A DNA stretch of 64,000 nt from Urophycis tenuis (taxonomy: Eukaryota > Chordata > Actinopteri > Gadiformes > Phycidae). Shown in pieces: positions 43,031 to 63,615 of the stretch (its first letter is position 1; each line of letters opens with the position of its first letter). The position numbers and the translations under genes are program-made. Where the stretch lies: positions 7,980,059 to 8,044,058 of the forward strand of contig JAXIVH010000014.1 of assembly GCA_036785325.1 (NCBI GenBank), read 5' to 3'. The notes beneath the pieces were generated by a model. That model searched no databases and was not told where the DNA came from. It saw only the letters and a program-made list of their open reading frames with translations.

Positions 43031-43315
43031 CGAAGCGCAGACTGCAGAGGGTGAAGAAGAGACGCGACGAAGAGTACACATCCTTCAGTGAGAGGACGCC
43101 CAGATGTTGTGGATCGTGGTCATGTTCAGAGTAAATAAGTTCTGGAGATTGTATGAATACTTTTGATTATCAGTACATGTGTTTAATCCATTTATAACGT
43201 CCACTTTTTTTTAATGAATCTTTGTAATACAACAGGCTATGACATCAAGCTCTCAAAGGACTTTTAACGTAAAACATGTGAGGGTGTAAATGCGGCGTGC
43301 GGGGAATGACAACTT

Positions 43316-43321
43316 AATAAA
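43316..43321 (+). terminator. dapp1: dapp1 poly(A) signal
   Basis: AATAAA lies 286 bases after the dapp1 stop. It is the first canonical signal downstream and faces the oppositely oriented lamtor3 signal. Confidence 0.65.
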
Positions 43322-43348
43322 CAATACAGCACGGTGACATACGACTGA

Positions 43349-43354
43349 TTTATT
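43349..43354 (-). terminator. lamtor3: lamtor3 poly(A) signal
   Basis: The plus strand reads tttatt, which is AATAAA on the lamtor3 strand, 123 bases after its stop. Cleavage here would fall near the dapp1 signal, so the two 3' UTRs probably touch or overlap. Confidence 0.65.
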
Positions 43355-43476
43355 TAAAGAGGAGAAAGAATTGCCCAAAATAAAAAAGTGGGGAACATGT
43401 CAACAGAAAGGCAAGTGTACGTGTGTGGGGAGGGGAGTGTGGGTCCTAGCCCAGAGTTGCCATGGCGCCAAAAGCT

Positions 43477-44979
43477 TCAAGCCACCTCCACGACTTGTCG
43501 AAGCTCATCGATGAGCGGTACCAACTCCTTCTCCAAACTGATGATCAGACCTGTGAGGGCACAAGACAGAGTCACCAAGCAGGCATTTTGAATTTGATGA
43601 TTCGTTAAGTTCTGTGAAGTTTGCTTTTGCTAAATTTGTGTGCAAATTCTTCAGGCGAAACTGCCCTTTGATTTACTGCAACAGGCTGAATATTTATACA
43701 CTACAGAAATAAAGAAGTGACTCTGATGGTTTTCATCCATACCTGTGTTGGCACTGCTGCTGGCAATGAAGCTGATAACTAGTGGTAACCGGTTAAACTG
43801 AACAATCTGTTGCACGAGGAGACAAAAGAAAGACCAAAAAATACACGGTAGATTAGAAAAACACAAGCACCTTCTGAGCTGCTTTCAAACCTTTTGTTTA
43901 CAAAGACATAACATCAACCCCCACCGGCACAATATCACGTTCTCTGTGGCATTTCTAGAATTCAAACTACATGGCATGTAATCTCCACTGAAAATCTAAT
44001 ATATTTTACTCAATAGTAGGTGAGAAAAGACACCCACATGGTGGCAGCTTGACAAACCTGGTATGTGTTATAGTAGCAGATGATGCTCTTGTTCTTGGAC
44101 AGACCCAGCTTGCTGCCCTGGTCAGTGGCCAGGGCGAACGTCGAGAGGAAGCCTGGCCGCTGAGCATATTCTGGAGCATTCTCATTGGCCACTAAATAGG
44201 AGACACATTTCTGTTTAATCACAGGATATGCTGGCACATATCCTATGTGCAGCATTTAACTGTATCAGCATGTTCATTTTGGATGTGATGTCACTACTAG
44301 TCAACCTGGCCATTCATTGTTTGTTTTTTTACCTACAGGGTGTTTCTGAATCTACAAAAAAGGTGAGAAATAGCTCCCATGGGAATGAAAAAGATTAATA
44401 TAGCTGTTGAAGACATCCTCTCTCTGTAATAGGGTCACTGTGTTAAGACCTACATGCAGCTGGTAAAATAGCACAGTCAAGACTCAGAATGACAGGATTG
44501 AAAGGTGTGTCGGCTCACTGAGTACTATAATGTACTATAAGAAGACAAAGTGAAGATGTGGTTGTGTACATGATACATTATGTCGTACCTTTAATAACTG
44601 GCACACCGTCCCTGTCAGTTATTACGATGGCATGAAGACCTTCAACACTGGCAGAGAAAAACCACAAGGTTAGTGGAATGGCTCGGTTGTTAACATGCTA
44701 CACCTGCCATGGTAAATAACAAACTGGTAATACGAACCTTGGCAGCTGTTTGTACAGATACCGTCTTAAATCCTACAAGACAACAAATCATTAAATGTGA
44801 TATCCTGATATCATGAGGAACATGACAATGGTGTACATCCAACGTGCCAATTGATGCTAATGAATTGTATGCGTGCATTTGGTTTTTCATTCGCAATTTT
44901 AGCTGGTACAGTAAAAGTGCCTAGCTAAGTTAATGGGGAAATATTAAAAGCACAAGCAGACCATTCTTACATCGACCAT
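43477..44979 (-). CDS. lamtor3: Ragulator complex protein LAMTOR3 (MP1)
   Basis: Six coding exons on the minus strand: 44971..44979 (ATG), 44738..44772, 44589..44647, 44058..44191, 43743..43806, 43477..43550 (TGA). They encode 124 residues, the same length as human. LAMTOR3 is a roadblock-fold protein that pairs with LAMTOR2 on late endosomes and lysosomes, scaffolding MEK1-ERK1 and anchoring Rag GTPases for mTORC1. Identifying stretches are SVEGLHAIVITDRDGVPVIK, APEYAQRPGFLSTFALATDQ, KLGLSKNKSIICYYNTYQ, FNRLPLVISFIASSSANTG and LRQVVEV. The first coding exon holds only three codons (Met-Val-Asp). The start has A at -3 and G at +4. An ETS-type motif (ccggaagt, 45301-45308) about 320 bases upstream may belong to its promoter. 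Confidence 0.96.
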
Positions 44980-45599
44980 TGTGGTCGGCGTGTGTCTCAA
45001 GGAAGTCAGCCACTGCGGAGAGAGAAGCAAACGAGTGAATCTGAAGCGAAGAGACACAAGTTGTAACGACAGACGATTATCAACTAGCACGTAGCTGACA
45101 GCTATAACTACGAGTTGTCATTTTTCATTAACATGGTCTGTTATCACAACTAACTAACCGAACAACTAAAGAAAAGACATGATATGTTAACTTGTATACC
45201 TTGGATTGTAATAGAGCTACAATGTAGTGGAAGCAGGACAAGGAGAAGTCACATGATAGATTTGTTGTCTTTTTGCTACGTCAAACGTCACATCCTCATA
45301 CCGGAAGTCCCTATTCCATTTAAAATGTAATATTTTGTTTGTTAAAAAACTAAAAATATAAATTAACAACAATAAAATATTAGACATAAACTAATCATCA
45401 TCAAGCTAAATCTAGAAGATATTGTTTTTCATTTTGGATAAATAGACATGGTTTCTATTCGGTCCCCCAGTAGTCCAGCAGGGGTAGCTGTAGCAACGAA
45501 AGAGTCAATATACATATTCTCTAAACCGAGGTTAATCATAGAAAATGTATTGTTATCAATTACCATTTATAGAGACCAACACAGATGGGAATAAAAAAT

Positions 45600-45928
45600 G
45601 CATGTCATGCATCTTCATCCTGTTTCATGCTGTTTTCATCACAGTCTTACTTTCTAATTAGTGCACGGGGCAAACGCACCGAGCACTATTGTTATCCTGT
45701 GGATTTTTTCTTTTTATTATTATTCATTCCTCTTCCTCGCGTTTTTGATGCGTATCTAGTTTGTATATAGTGTCCCTTTTTTGTCTGTTTGTTTGTTGGT
45801 ATGTTGGTATGTGCCTTGTTTTAGTTATTTATTATTTAATATGTATCTTTTTGGACTGAAGGGAGAGCTGTGCCTCAATTTCGTTGTGCCACCGTATTTT
45901 TATACTGTTGTACAATGACAATAAAGAT

Positions 45929-45930
<2 letters not shown>
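45600..45930 (+). mobile_element. LINE/SINE 3' tail remnant feeding the tetranucleotide array
   Basis: The right end reads cctcaatttcgttgtgccac...gttgtacaatgacaataaagattc and runs directly into TATC repeats. This matches the 3' end of fish LINE-type elements with simple-repeat tails. The left boundary is uncertain, and there is no coding frame. Confidence 0.55.
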
Positions 45931-47448
<1,518 letters not shown>

Positions 47449-48166
47449 CATCCCTGTATCTTCATCACCATGATCACCCATCGTAATAGTGAACGTCTAC
47501 TTTATAGAGACTTTATTTGCGTCATTAGATAGCCCATTTTTACCTTTTTGACCTCTAAGATATTTGAAAAAAAAGAGTAGGACTTGTTCGTACGAGGGCA
47601 ACATATGCCTGTGTACATTATAGGACACAGTTCAAATTCACACCGTCTATGGATGAAATGTTTGACCAGTTCCTAATTAATTTGTGACCGATGAGTGAAA
47701 TTTAGAGTGATTTAAACAAATATTGCATAGGTTTCAACAATACAAATATTGATTAGATAATAAAATTAAAAAAAGTAAATGCCATTGGCGTTACTTTACC
47801 TCGCCTTTATAATTTTTATTTATATATACACTGTACATAAAAAATAAAATTCCAGCGTGAAATTAAATACACATGTCTGAATCATTTGGTTTAAATACCT
47901 AAAGAGTCTGTCCGGCAAATAATGTCACACCGCCAGTAACAAGTACAAATTTAGACGGCTATTTTTAACTCTGCCAGCGACACTGGGGCACTAATGCTAA
48001 ACTCCTACAGGCAACACACAACATTCTAAGCTCTGAGAGGCAAAGGCAAGCGAATTACACTTCACAATTATAACACAATGGCCAGACGGCTGGAGACTTC
48101 TGAATAATAACCTTTTTTTTATATCTATGAATGCCTGCATTGTCAATGGTCTCCCACTCAACAGCA

Positions 48167-50251
48167 ATGGGGGACTTCCAACAGTTTGATCAGGACTTCT
48201 ACAGCTCCGGATATTACGTGGACGACCAGGGCCAGACGGTAGCTGCCACCTATGGCACATGGGATGGCACAAACCCTGAGTACCCAACAGAGTACGTGTT
48301 TTTTAATGCATTGTGATGTTTGCAAAAATAACAGGAATCAACAGTGTGAGTGTATACTTAGCACATAGTTGGGTAAGTAAGTTGAACACCTAACTTTAAA
48401 TTACTTCTGGATTATTCCATGATTCTGCAGTCACTGTGCTGTCTCTTGTTTATGCCTCCTATGCCTCCTTTATGCTTCCTATAGTGGAACAGAGGCCACC
48501 ATGCCAGGCGTCTCAGATCCATCTATAGACCCACACTACACGGGACATATCTTCCAGCCTCAAATGGGAGAAAGCCGGACCCTAGGAGGCACAGATGCAG
48601 ATTATTTTGAAGAAGAACCTCCTCTACTTGAGGGTAAAATAAGCAAAACTACCCTTCATCCATAACCACCGGAGCAGCCTGCTTGTCTTATTCAAATTGT
48701 TACGACACAATGAATAGGTATATTGACAGGGTTTGGGGTGTTCTTTGTTCCCTCGAAAGTGATGCAAAAACATTGCACACATCACATCTGCGCACACTCA
48801 TTAATGATAAAACAATCAAACAGAAAACAATAATTTGACTTATATCCTTTCCGCGCCTTTCCCTTTAAGAGCTCGGCATTAATTTTGACCACATCTGGCA
48901 GAAGACCCTGACAGTCTTGAACCCTTTCAAACCTGCCGACGGCAGCATTATGAACGAGACCGACCTGACTGGCCCCATCCTCTTCTGCATCACGCTCGGG
49001 GCCAACCTGTTGATGGTGAGTCCCCGCTGGTGTGGGTGAAGGACACTTACAGCACATCTGTAGAAAGTGCTTTGCTGTGTGTTTCATAGGAGGTGATGCA
49101 ACAGGTTTAAAGATCCACTGGGTTTGAGAGATATAGCATGTATGTATATCATATGGCAATTTGGACAAGTGCAGTATTTCCAGTGGAATCACCTATTTGT
49201 TTAAGAGGGACAGAAAATGTCAAAAAATTTCAAAAAACGTGTTTAGATTGTGGAAAATAAATGTGACGCACAAACTTACTTGGAAAACATTTTATGAATG
49301 TTTGTGTCAGAGAGCCAGAATGGGTATGATGTGATACTTAATGGCATTTTCTACTCATACTCAGGCAGGCAAAGTTCACTTTGGCTACATCTATGGAATC
49401 AGCGCCATGTCCTGTGTGGGGGTGTACCTGCTGCTCAACATGATGAGCTCCCTGGTCGTGTCTTGTGGCTGCGTAGCTAGCATACTGGGCTACTGTCTCC
49501 TGCCCATGGTGGTGCTCTCTGCATTTGCAATCTTTGTCTCGTTACAGTGAGTATGCACTCCTTGATCACATGTCAATTTGTCTTCCTTCTTTCATTCGAC
49601 CTGATCAGAATTGTGGTGGGTTATCGTTGTTTTTTTGGACAGTAGTATTTAAAGCTACTATTTTGGCTCACCAAGTTGTTTTGATTGAGTCTCATGGTTC
49701 CCATGCATTCAGATCTATAGCAGTGGCAAATTGTCAAACAAATATGAGAAAATGACAACCATGTGACTCGATCCAAACTCAACTTAATCAGAACCAAGTG
49801 GGGTAAGAAAAACTTGCTGATGCAGCTTTGTTTATCAGTAGTGAGTCCTCATCGCAGGATTGCGTAATAGCAGCAGAGTGCTGCTATGTGTAAAGGTGTA
49901 GACAATGTGTGGTCTAGACTGACAAGTGTGAACAGAATGAGAGTATCCCTCGTCATTCAAAATGCCTCATATTTATGTCAGTAATTCTCCAGGAGTCAAA
50001 ATAACATCTGTGTGGTGTTACTTTCGAAAGGCTGACATTTTCTGGAGTGTATGTTTCATGCGATTATTTGTTGTTATTTTTCTTCCAGAGGTTACATGGG
50101 TACTCTTCTGGCCATATTGGTTGTTGGATGGTGCAGTATGTCTGCTTCCAAGATCTTCATTTCAACGCTGGCCATGGAAGATCAGCAGCTGCTGGTGGCT
50201 TACCCTTGTGCTCTGCTTTACGGAGTTTTCGCTCTGCTAACAGTCTTTTAG
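48167..50251 (+). CDS. yipf7: Yip1 domain family protein, YIPF7-like (YIPF5/7 group)
   Basis: Five coding exons: 48167..48291, 48485..48633, 48870..49015, 49365..49546, 50089..50251 (TAG), giving 254 residues (human YIPF7 256, YIPF5 257). YIPF5/7 proteins are five-pass membrane proteins of the ER-Golgi interface, related to yeast Yip1, that bind Rab GTPases and support COPII traffic. The N-terminal third is a hydrophilic, Asp/Tyr-rich cytosolic tail (FDQDFYSSG). The conserved [20 protein letters not shown] precedes the membrane domain (ILFCITLGANLL, CGCVASILGYCLLPMVV, WCSMSASKIF). YIPF7 is preferred by TLTVLNP, DLTGPILFC and the end ALLTVF. The start is two bases after an acceptor (cccactcaacag), so a non-coding first exon probably lies upstream. 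The in-frame ATG at 48131 would be intronic in that model. Confidence 0.85.
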
Positions 50252-51509
50252 ACTTGAGCTTAAAGTTTTGCTGAAAACCACAATCATAACACAGTGTTGT
50301 AGTAGACCCTATTGTGGAAAGTGATATTTTGTTATTTTACATTGTCTTTATTGTTGTCCTTTACCTTTTTAAAAATCAAATGTACCAGATGTGCTTGCAC
50401 TGTTTTCACAGAATGCTCAAAAGCTGTGATTATTTTTTTCCTTTCTGGTATTTCACCATTATTTTTAATGTCAAGAGTGACACTGAAACTGATGAGCCGG
50501 AAACTCAATAGGCTGAAATAGAATACAATTCAACTTAAAACGTAACTCTATCAAAACAGATGTTCAATGTATAGTTTTGAATCTTAACTCTGAATGCAAA
50601 ATATTTATTTAAATCAATTTTACCATGAATTGAAACCTCATACACACATCAAGTAGTAAGGTTTGTTTCTGTTCTGTAATTCAGAGCTTTCACTTTCATG
50701 ATTTCTATATTTAGGATTCTGTTAATATGAATGCAAATAATTGTTTTATGGGACCCTCATCATTCACCATGAGACAAATCAGACATGAAAGCCAGACAAA
50801 TTCAGAATTCAGAAATGAACAAATGTCTTTGTTTTCTAACAAACATACCTGTTATGTTAACTGTTATGACTCAATAGTGTTCACATGTGTCTGGACGACA
50901 TACTTGTTACTGAGCAAAAAATTATAATTTGTGAAATTGGTGTCCCTTGTATATTTAATTTGTAACCAGTGACAAACAGTGACAAAACAACCTTGAAATT
51001 TGATGTTCTTTGCCTGTCATTATTATAGACTACCGTGCTCTTCCTTTTGTGTTATTGCTTGGGCAAAGCCCTGGTCCCCTGTCTTAAACTATATCTAGCT
51101 GTTGGGTTGCCATTTTATTTTGATTAGCTGTAGGTTGCCAATAGAGAGCTTTAATGCACTGAATTAAGGCTTGTGTTAATCCAAATCTTTACATGATGAA
51201 AGAAAGGCCCAGTTTATGCTTGTCTAGGCTTTTTTCTTATCTGAGCTCATGAGGAGTTGCTGTACCCTTAACGTAGGGATCCTGATGAAGGGTAAGTATC
51301 ATAATGGAGCTGGTGTCCTTTCATGAACCGGTCGTGTCTCCCTCAATTTCATTGTTCATTTTTTGTGATCCATAATCAGTGACCCATTATCATTAGTAAA
51401 CATGAAATGCTTATTTTGTTCTGTTGTTACAATAGATCATGATGGATTCTGGACGCAGCCCAAAAAACCCCAGATGAGAACATAAGTTTCCACACTACAA
51501 CACAACCCT
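50252..51509. other. Intergenic region yipf7-sdsl (tail to tail)
   Basis: AT-rich sequence that should contain both 3' UTRs. No coding exon, strong repeat or clear poly(A) signal can be assigned with confidence. Confidence 0.5.
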
Positions 51510-51982
51510 TTAGGTGGGCCTCCGGATGTTGTGTTGGAGGTTGGCAAGTTGCTCCATGTTGATGCTGCTGCCCCCGCACACGATCATCACAAGAGGACCC
51601 AGAGGCCTCGGCAGACGACCTGAAGAGACAGCATGCTTCACTTCATGTAAATGTAACAGTTATATGGCTCAGCTAAGAGCTGTCAGACATATATCATCTT
51701 TTGCTTTTTAGAGAACCAAATGTTATATTAAAAAAAACGTGCATTTCTAAATATTATATATTTATATGTATAAATAATGCAGTTCTATAAGGAATACCTT
51801 CATCCTGCAAACGCTGAATGACCCCACTGTAGACGGCTGCTAATGCAGCTCCACAAGCCAGCTCCACCAACACACGCTCCTCATCTGCACACACACACAC
51901 ACACATTTTAAGAAGCCAATGCAGATAGAGATGTCATGGACAAAGCCAACTGAACGGAAACCAATGCTTTTCTATTGTTCAC

Positions 51983-52080
<98 letters not shown>

Positions 52081-53188
52081 TGCATACATGCACACCACAC
52101 AGAAACACATGCACACACACAAACACACATCTATGCTCATGCCACTTGGGAGCAATTGTCTAGCTCTCATGACCACAATGCCCTAAGTTGATAGTGATGT
52201 TTATTGTTGACAACATTTGGAATGAATTAACTTAGAGAAGGGAAGATTTGTGAGGTCAAGACCGGACATATCTCGTTTCCTTTGCTTGTTACTCGGTTTC
52301 TAGCTAAATGTCATCCCTTGTAAAACATTGCATTGGTTGGATACAAGGCCCATAGTCTCATTGAAATGCATCATACAAGCTATGTGGTTTGCAGGAGTAG
52401 ATCAGTGAATTCTTTCTCTATTTTAGTTCCTATTAAACCTCCAGGCCGGTAAGTCACCTCTCATCATGCAGCACGAGCCGGAGCAAACAGACTAACTTTA
52501 CCCACCAAGGAACGTTTCCACTGCATGGAGAGCCTGCTGGTCTGTGACTAGCTCAGACAGGATGGACAGTCCAGTAGACTGGCTGTGTTCAAACGCCTTT
52601 CTGCAGACCGTCTTCGCTCCGAGGCATTTAGCTTCACTGTATCAAGGAAGACGGTCGGGGTGAAAGAGAAGGCGAAGGACGATGAGAGAGAGAGAGAGTC
52701 AAGGTAATGGGCTGTCCACTGCAGAAGTGACATGTTGATCATCACAATAAACCATGAGGGAAAACACCTCATTAATTAGTCTAAAATAAAACCCATGGAA
52801 TAATCTGCATCAGTCCAATACTGGTAGCCAGCATCGGATCAGTGCATCCTGTTTAACCCCGGTATAGTAATAAACAATAATATATACTTATAACAGTAAC
52901 ATATATCATTTGCAAGACAGCAGCTATGTCTCCAATCTCACCTTGTAATGTCATCCAGCGTGACTATAGTCCCTGCCTTCACTGCAGCATTGAAACAGTC
53001 TGCTCCCACAGTCTCCATAGCAACGATAGGTACATCCTCCCAACCCACCGCTCTGAGACCCTGGGCGACCCCACAGAGGAGTCCTCCTCCCCCAACAGAT
53101 ACGACCACAGCCCCCGGCTTCTGGTCCTGTCCCATGGAGGCCACAATCTCTGTAATCACAGTGGAATGGCCCTCCCTGATGTGAGTGT

Positions 53189-53280
<92 letters not shown>

Positions 53281-54676
53281 ATGTGTGTGTGTGCATGAAT
53301 AGGGTTAAAGACATTTATGTACCATTATGTATTTATGTAAATACATGTACCATTATTGGTACCAGCGTCACTGTATGACCCACCATAGCAATGGGTGGTC
53401 AAATGGAGGAACATAGGTCAGTCCTTCCGTCTCCATTAATCTGAGTGCCTCAGCATTGGCATCGTCCCAAACCTGGAGACACACATCTTCACTTTTTAAG
53501 ATCTTAACAGCATTTCATAAATAAAAAACACATTCCTACACTAATCTGCATTAGTACAGCCTTACAAACCGCTAGTCTAATGTGGTTCATCTCACACTGA
53601 TTCACATATCACAAGTATTTAACACTTGCTCTGTGACTATCGGTTGAATTATTCTTCTGCACTGAATAGCCACCATAGATACTCACGGCGTAGCCCAAGC
53701 ATAACTCATGTGCACCTCTCCTTTGGAGAACTATAAGTGAACTAGTGAACTATAACTATAACTACATTTAAACACATGGTGTAGAGAGCCACAACTGACG
53801 TTTTGAAATCCACACTCAAATGACTTTTTCAACATTCCAGGCAGCCATTATAAGAATTGTACATTCTGGATATTTTCAATATAAAGCACTTTTGGTGGTG
53901 GTGGAGCTTTCAGGTTTCAGGCTTTGTGTGGACAAAAGGGCCAACAGAGAAAACAAATGCACATTTACATTCAGCAGGGTATCCACCAAACAAAACCGTG
54001 CAACGAGCACAATGGACTAGTTCACCTTGCCCGTTATCTTCACAGTTGCTCCCTCATCCTGGAGTTTTTGGACCACGAGTCGTGGAGAAGATGAAGGAAC
54101 AACAATGGTGGCTGGGAGACCCATTACTCTGGCTACACGGGCTGCAGCCATACCTGCATTGCCACCTGAACAGATGTGTATTAATTGGTTAGCTGTATGG
54201 AGAAGAACACATCACAACAGTTACAATGACTGAATTCTTTATTTATCAATGAATTTATAGATTTTGCAATAGCTGAAATAGGGCAAAAATATGACAAATG
54301 CCTTGATGTAGTGTTTAGTATTGGGTAATACAATGTGCTGTGTCACCTGAAGAACAAACGATTCCTTTGGATTGTGTTGCCATCTTCAGAAGAGAGGACA
54401 AAAGGGGAAAACACAAGAGAAAGAGGCAAGACAGAAGAAATGTAGCATGCTCCCAAAATATATAGATTTATTTCATGCAATACCCTTTGATTGGAATGAA
54501 GTACTATTTTCCAACTGTCAGGGCCCTACCTGCTGGCAGAGGTGACCTATGCCACGGATCTTGAAGGATCCAGCGGGCTGTGCACTCTCCATCTTCAGGT
54601 AGACTGTGCTGCCCATCCGTTTAGACATGCCAACGCTCTCCACCAGAGGTGTGTTGAGGTGAAAGGGACCCGGCAT
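51510..54676 (-). CDS. sdsl: PLP-dependent L-serine/L-threonine dehydratase (SDS/SDSL type)
   Basis: Eight coding exons on the minus strand: 54530..54676 (ATG), 54347..54383, 54026..54165, 53384..53472, 52942..53175, 52506..52636, 51798..51884, 51510..51619 (TAA), giving 324 residues (human SDS 328, SDSL 329). The enzyme deaminates serine to pyruvate and threonine to 2-oxobutyrate in the cytosol. The PLP-binding lysine is Lys39 in AGSFKIRG, the phosphate-binding glycine loop is VGGGGLLCG (Gly166-169), and the asparagine loop reads SSGGNAG. That loop has Gly where SDS has Ala (SSAGNAG), pointing to SDSL, though other stretches look more like SDS; the sds/sdsl choice is tentative. The conserved LVEPACGAAL appears as LVELACGAAL. 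The C-terminus has IVCGGSSINM. A CA repeat precedes the acceptor of exon 5. Confidence 0.9.
51984..52077. repeat. (CA)n microsatellite in sdsl intron 6
   Basis: About 45 uninterrupted CA units, followed by imperfect CA-rich sequence to 52128. Confidence 0.95.
53193..53279. repeat. (GT)n microsatellite in sdsl intron 4
   Basis: About 43 GT units on the plus strand, CA units on the transcript strand. It ends about 16 bases before the acceptor of sdsl exon 5 (exon edge 53175). Confidence 0.95.
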
Positions 54677-55604
54677 GGTTGACCGGTCAATTAGTCTCTG
54701 GACGAAGATTTCAAAAGTGATTAGTCACAGAACACAAAGAGGTCTTCTTATGACATGTGATAATCATGTTCGATGCACACTACTATCTACCAAAGTAAGA
54801 ACGAATTAATATGCAAGTTTTTAGTTTGTTGTTGTGACGTCTAGATTGGCCCAGCACTGTTGCCGTACCGCAATGTTGTGTTCAATTCCTGGTAAGAAAT
54901 GTTTTTAAGTGTGGTTGTTGGTGTACTGATGTCATTGAATAAACGGTGTTTATAATGGATTACTCATTTCTGTTATTGTATTTTGGTATGTGAGAGTGAG
55001 CTCCATACTGTCGGCTTTACTCATGTCGAAAAACAGACAAAGTGCCGCATGATGAACAACAATATTCTTGCAGAGCATGCTCCTGCATGTCCACATTGAT
55101 TCACTCACTATGATTGCATGACACTATGCTTCAACTGGACTCATGTCCATAGACGCCAGCAATCATGCAATCATCCACAACATTTTCACATCCGTAAACA
55201 GTTTCCAAGTGTGCACACCGCCGTAACAAATCACTAGAAAGAAATAGGGTTGTTTCTTCCAACCACGCGTTGTTAAACGGGTGGGTTCGCAATGATCAAA
55301 TGTGACCCAATTGCCTCAGTTAATAACCGTTTAATTATCAATATTACGATTGGCTTCAATAGAAATGTAGTCCTATAATCTGTTGTGACTAGCAAAGTTG
55401 AAGATGTCTGCAAACTAGAGTTGAATTAAATGAAACCAGTAGTTTACCTTCGGGGAGTGGACCTCTGTGTAGATCACGTAGTTAGTCGGAGATCTCACGA
55501 TTCGATATTAGTGTTTATTTTTCCACTGTCGACCTGTGCAGTGCTCAAGGAGGCTACCTCTGCTGGTTATAGCTACGGGTCTTGTCGTGATCCATAAATC
55601 CCGA

Positions 55605-55606
<2 letters not shown>

Positions 55607-55643
<37 letters not shown>
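55607..55643. repeat. (CA)n microsatellite
   Basis: About 18 CA units in the intergenic region. Confidence 0.95.
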
Positions 55644-55646
<3 letters not shown>

Positions 55647-55957
55647 ACAAATGGTACAAAGTCTACATGGATTTTATTAGTGTCAATTCCAAGGATAATA
55701 GTTACAGGATAGTGCATATACTGTAGGCCTACACAAAGTAGCTAATGATACAACATCCAAAACAATGCATCATTCTTATAATGGACACATGCATCTTTTG
55801 TACAAGTAGGCCAATGTACCATGTACAAAACATGTGGGTATAACTAAAATAATACAATGAGCCAACACAACATTATGCGTTGTTCCAAAATAAAACACAT
55901 ATGACATATAATAAACATACAATATTAGAATCTTGAAAATCAGATGATACCACTGCA

Positions 55958-56110
55958 ATCCACTTTATCTAAAGTGTCTTGCAGGTGTTTTTAAGATGGG
56001 TTTCAGCCATCTGACCCAAGGCCTACAGGCAGTGTGACCCTTGGGGATCGAACCCAGAACCTTTCAGCTTGGACTGGGACTCAAAACACCCCAGCCATTA
56101 CAGTATTCTG
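55958..56110 (-). mobile_element. Old tRNA-derived SINE, reverse orientation
   Basis: On the minus strand there is a box B ggttcgatccc (plus 56044-56054), followed by ccaagggtcacactgcctgt and a ctttagataaagtg tail, the pattern of a common fish SINE. Box A is degraded. It is more diverged than the two SINEs inside atp10d. Confidence 0.6.
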
Positions 56111-57547
56111 CCTATTTTCTGGTCCAATTATTTGGTTGCCACTGTGAAGTTTGATATAAAATAGTAATATAGTTATCAACATAGACTTTTCATTGCGTGG
56201 ACCACAGCAGGTATGCTATCAAGGTTATTCTGCTGATGTCAGGGGCTCATGGTGGGGGTCAGTTAAACATTGCCAGAGTGCACATATAGTCTCTTAATAG
56301 ATAATACAGCTGTCATTTTTATTGCTTCCCTTCAGGCAAAAAATGTGAACAAAGATTGGTTACTTGGCACATGCCATAATGTTGTTCGCCAAACAAATGC
56401 CCCCAAGCTCGATGGCTGAAGAGCAGGAGTGTAAAAACCTCTATATGGTGTATGGCATACATGCATAGCTTATAAAAATAGATTGGATTTAGAACTGTGC
56501 GAGCAACAAACATTTTGGTTAAACCTGCAGGGCTTTCGTTTCAAAATATATTCAAGAGCACGATGTCATAAAATGGTTTTCATTCAGGACATTTTCCGTT
56601 TTCTCCTTTTGTTTTCAATTTCTCTTCTCTGCCTTCTACACATCCTATACACCTCCATATATAAACTTTCACTATTCCCAACAATGTCAAAACATACCAA
56701 GACAAAGTTTATTCTTTCTGTCAGAAGATACCCTTTTCAGAGAGGTTGCTCATAACACACATTATGGGTAGGTCGTCTTTCTTTATGTACCAGGGAAAGG
56801 CTCGTTACCTTCACTACCCATGCCCTGGTCCATGTAAGGAGCAGACTTATAATCCTACAACCTCCGTGAAAAGGGTCTACTAAACTGTAGTGGACAGAAC
56901 CTGACTTACAATCAGACACTCAGCATCACTCGCCCTCCCTCGTCTCTATTCTCTCTCCATCTTCAGTATCACAGTGACAAGTCACATTCTTTAAACTAGA
57001 AGAACTTGATCTGGTGGTGGGTGGACAGTGTAGCATAACAATGGTCCAGTCCAGTGTCCTCCACTATAAAATGTTGATTCTCTTTTCTTCACTTTTATTT
57101 TAGGTTTTAAGATGAGCATACCTTAAGTATAAATAGAAGTTGTTTTCTTGAAAAGCCATGCAGGGCTTCTTTGGATGAAATTTGAAAGGTACTGTTGTGT
57201 GTGGACCCATTGAGCCATCAAGCACGAAACAGAGCAAGTAGGCTAGAATATTAGCATTGCATACGACTGACTGTCAGTGTTGTGACCAGAACATAAACAA
57301 AGTCATCCACACAATATCAGAAAACAGCACAAGCTGTTGTTAAAAAAAGCCCATACTCTGTATCAAAACAACATTCGCAATTCTCCATCTCACTCTGTCC
57401 TCACACATTCTTTTCATCATGCCACTGACTTGTTCTTCTTCATCACATTCTACCCTGTCTATTGCTGCTTGGTTTCCTCCAACAGGCCATTGTTCCTCTC
57501 CCCGGCTGTGCTGGATTCATTTGTGCAAAGTGCAGGTGGTCCCGGTG

Positions 57548-63591
<6,044 letters not shown>

Positions 63592-63615
63592 CTTGGGACG
63601 AGAAGACAGACATCA

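Larger units (their letters stand above)
54677..57547. other. Intergenic region sdsl-ppp1r13b
   Basis: Contains the sdsl upstream region and the ppp1r13b 3' UTR. It holds a CA repeat (55607-55643) and a minus-strand SINE (about 55958-56110). On the minus strand a candidate AATAAA (plus tttatt) lies at 57094-57099, about 450 bases after the ppp1r13b stop. No coding exon recognised. Confidence 0.5.
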
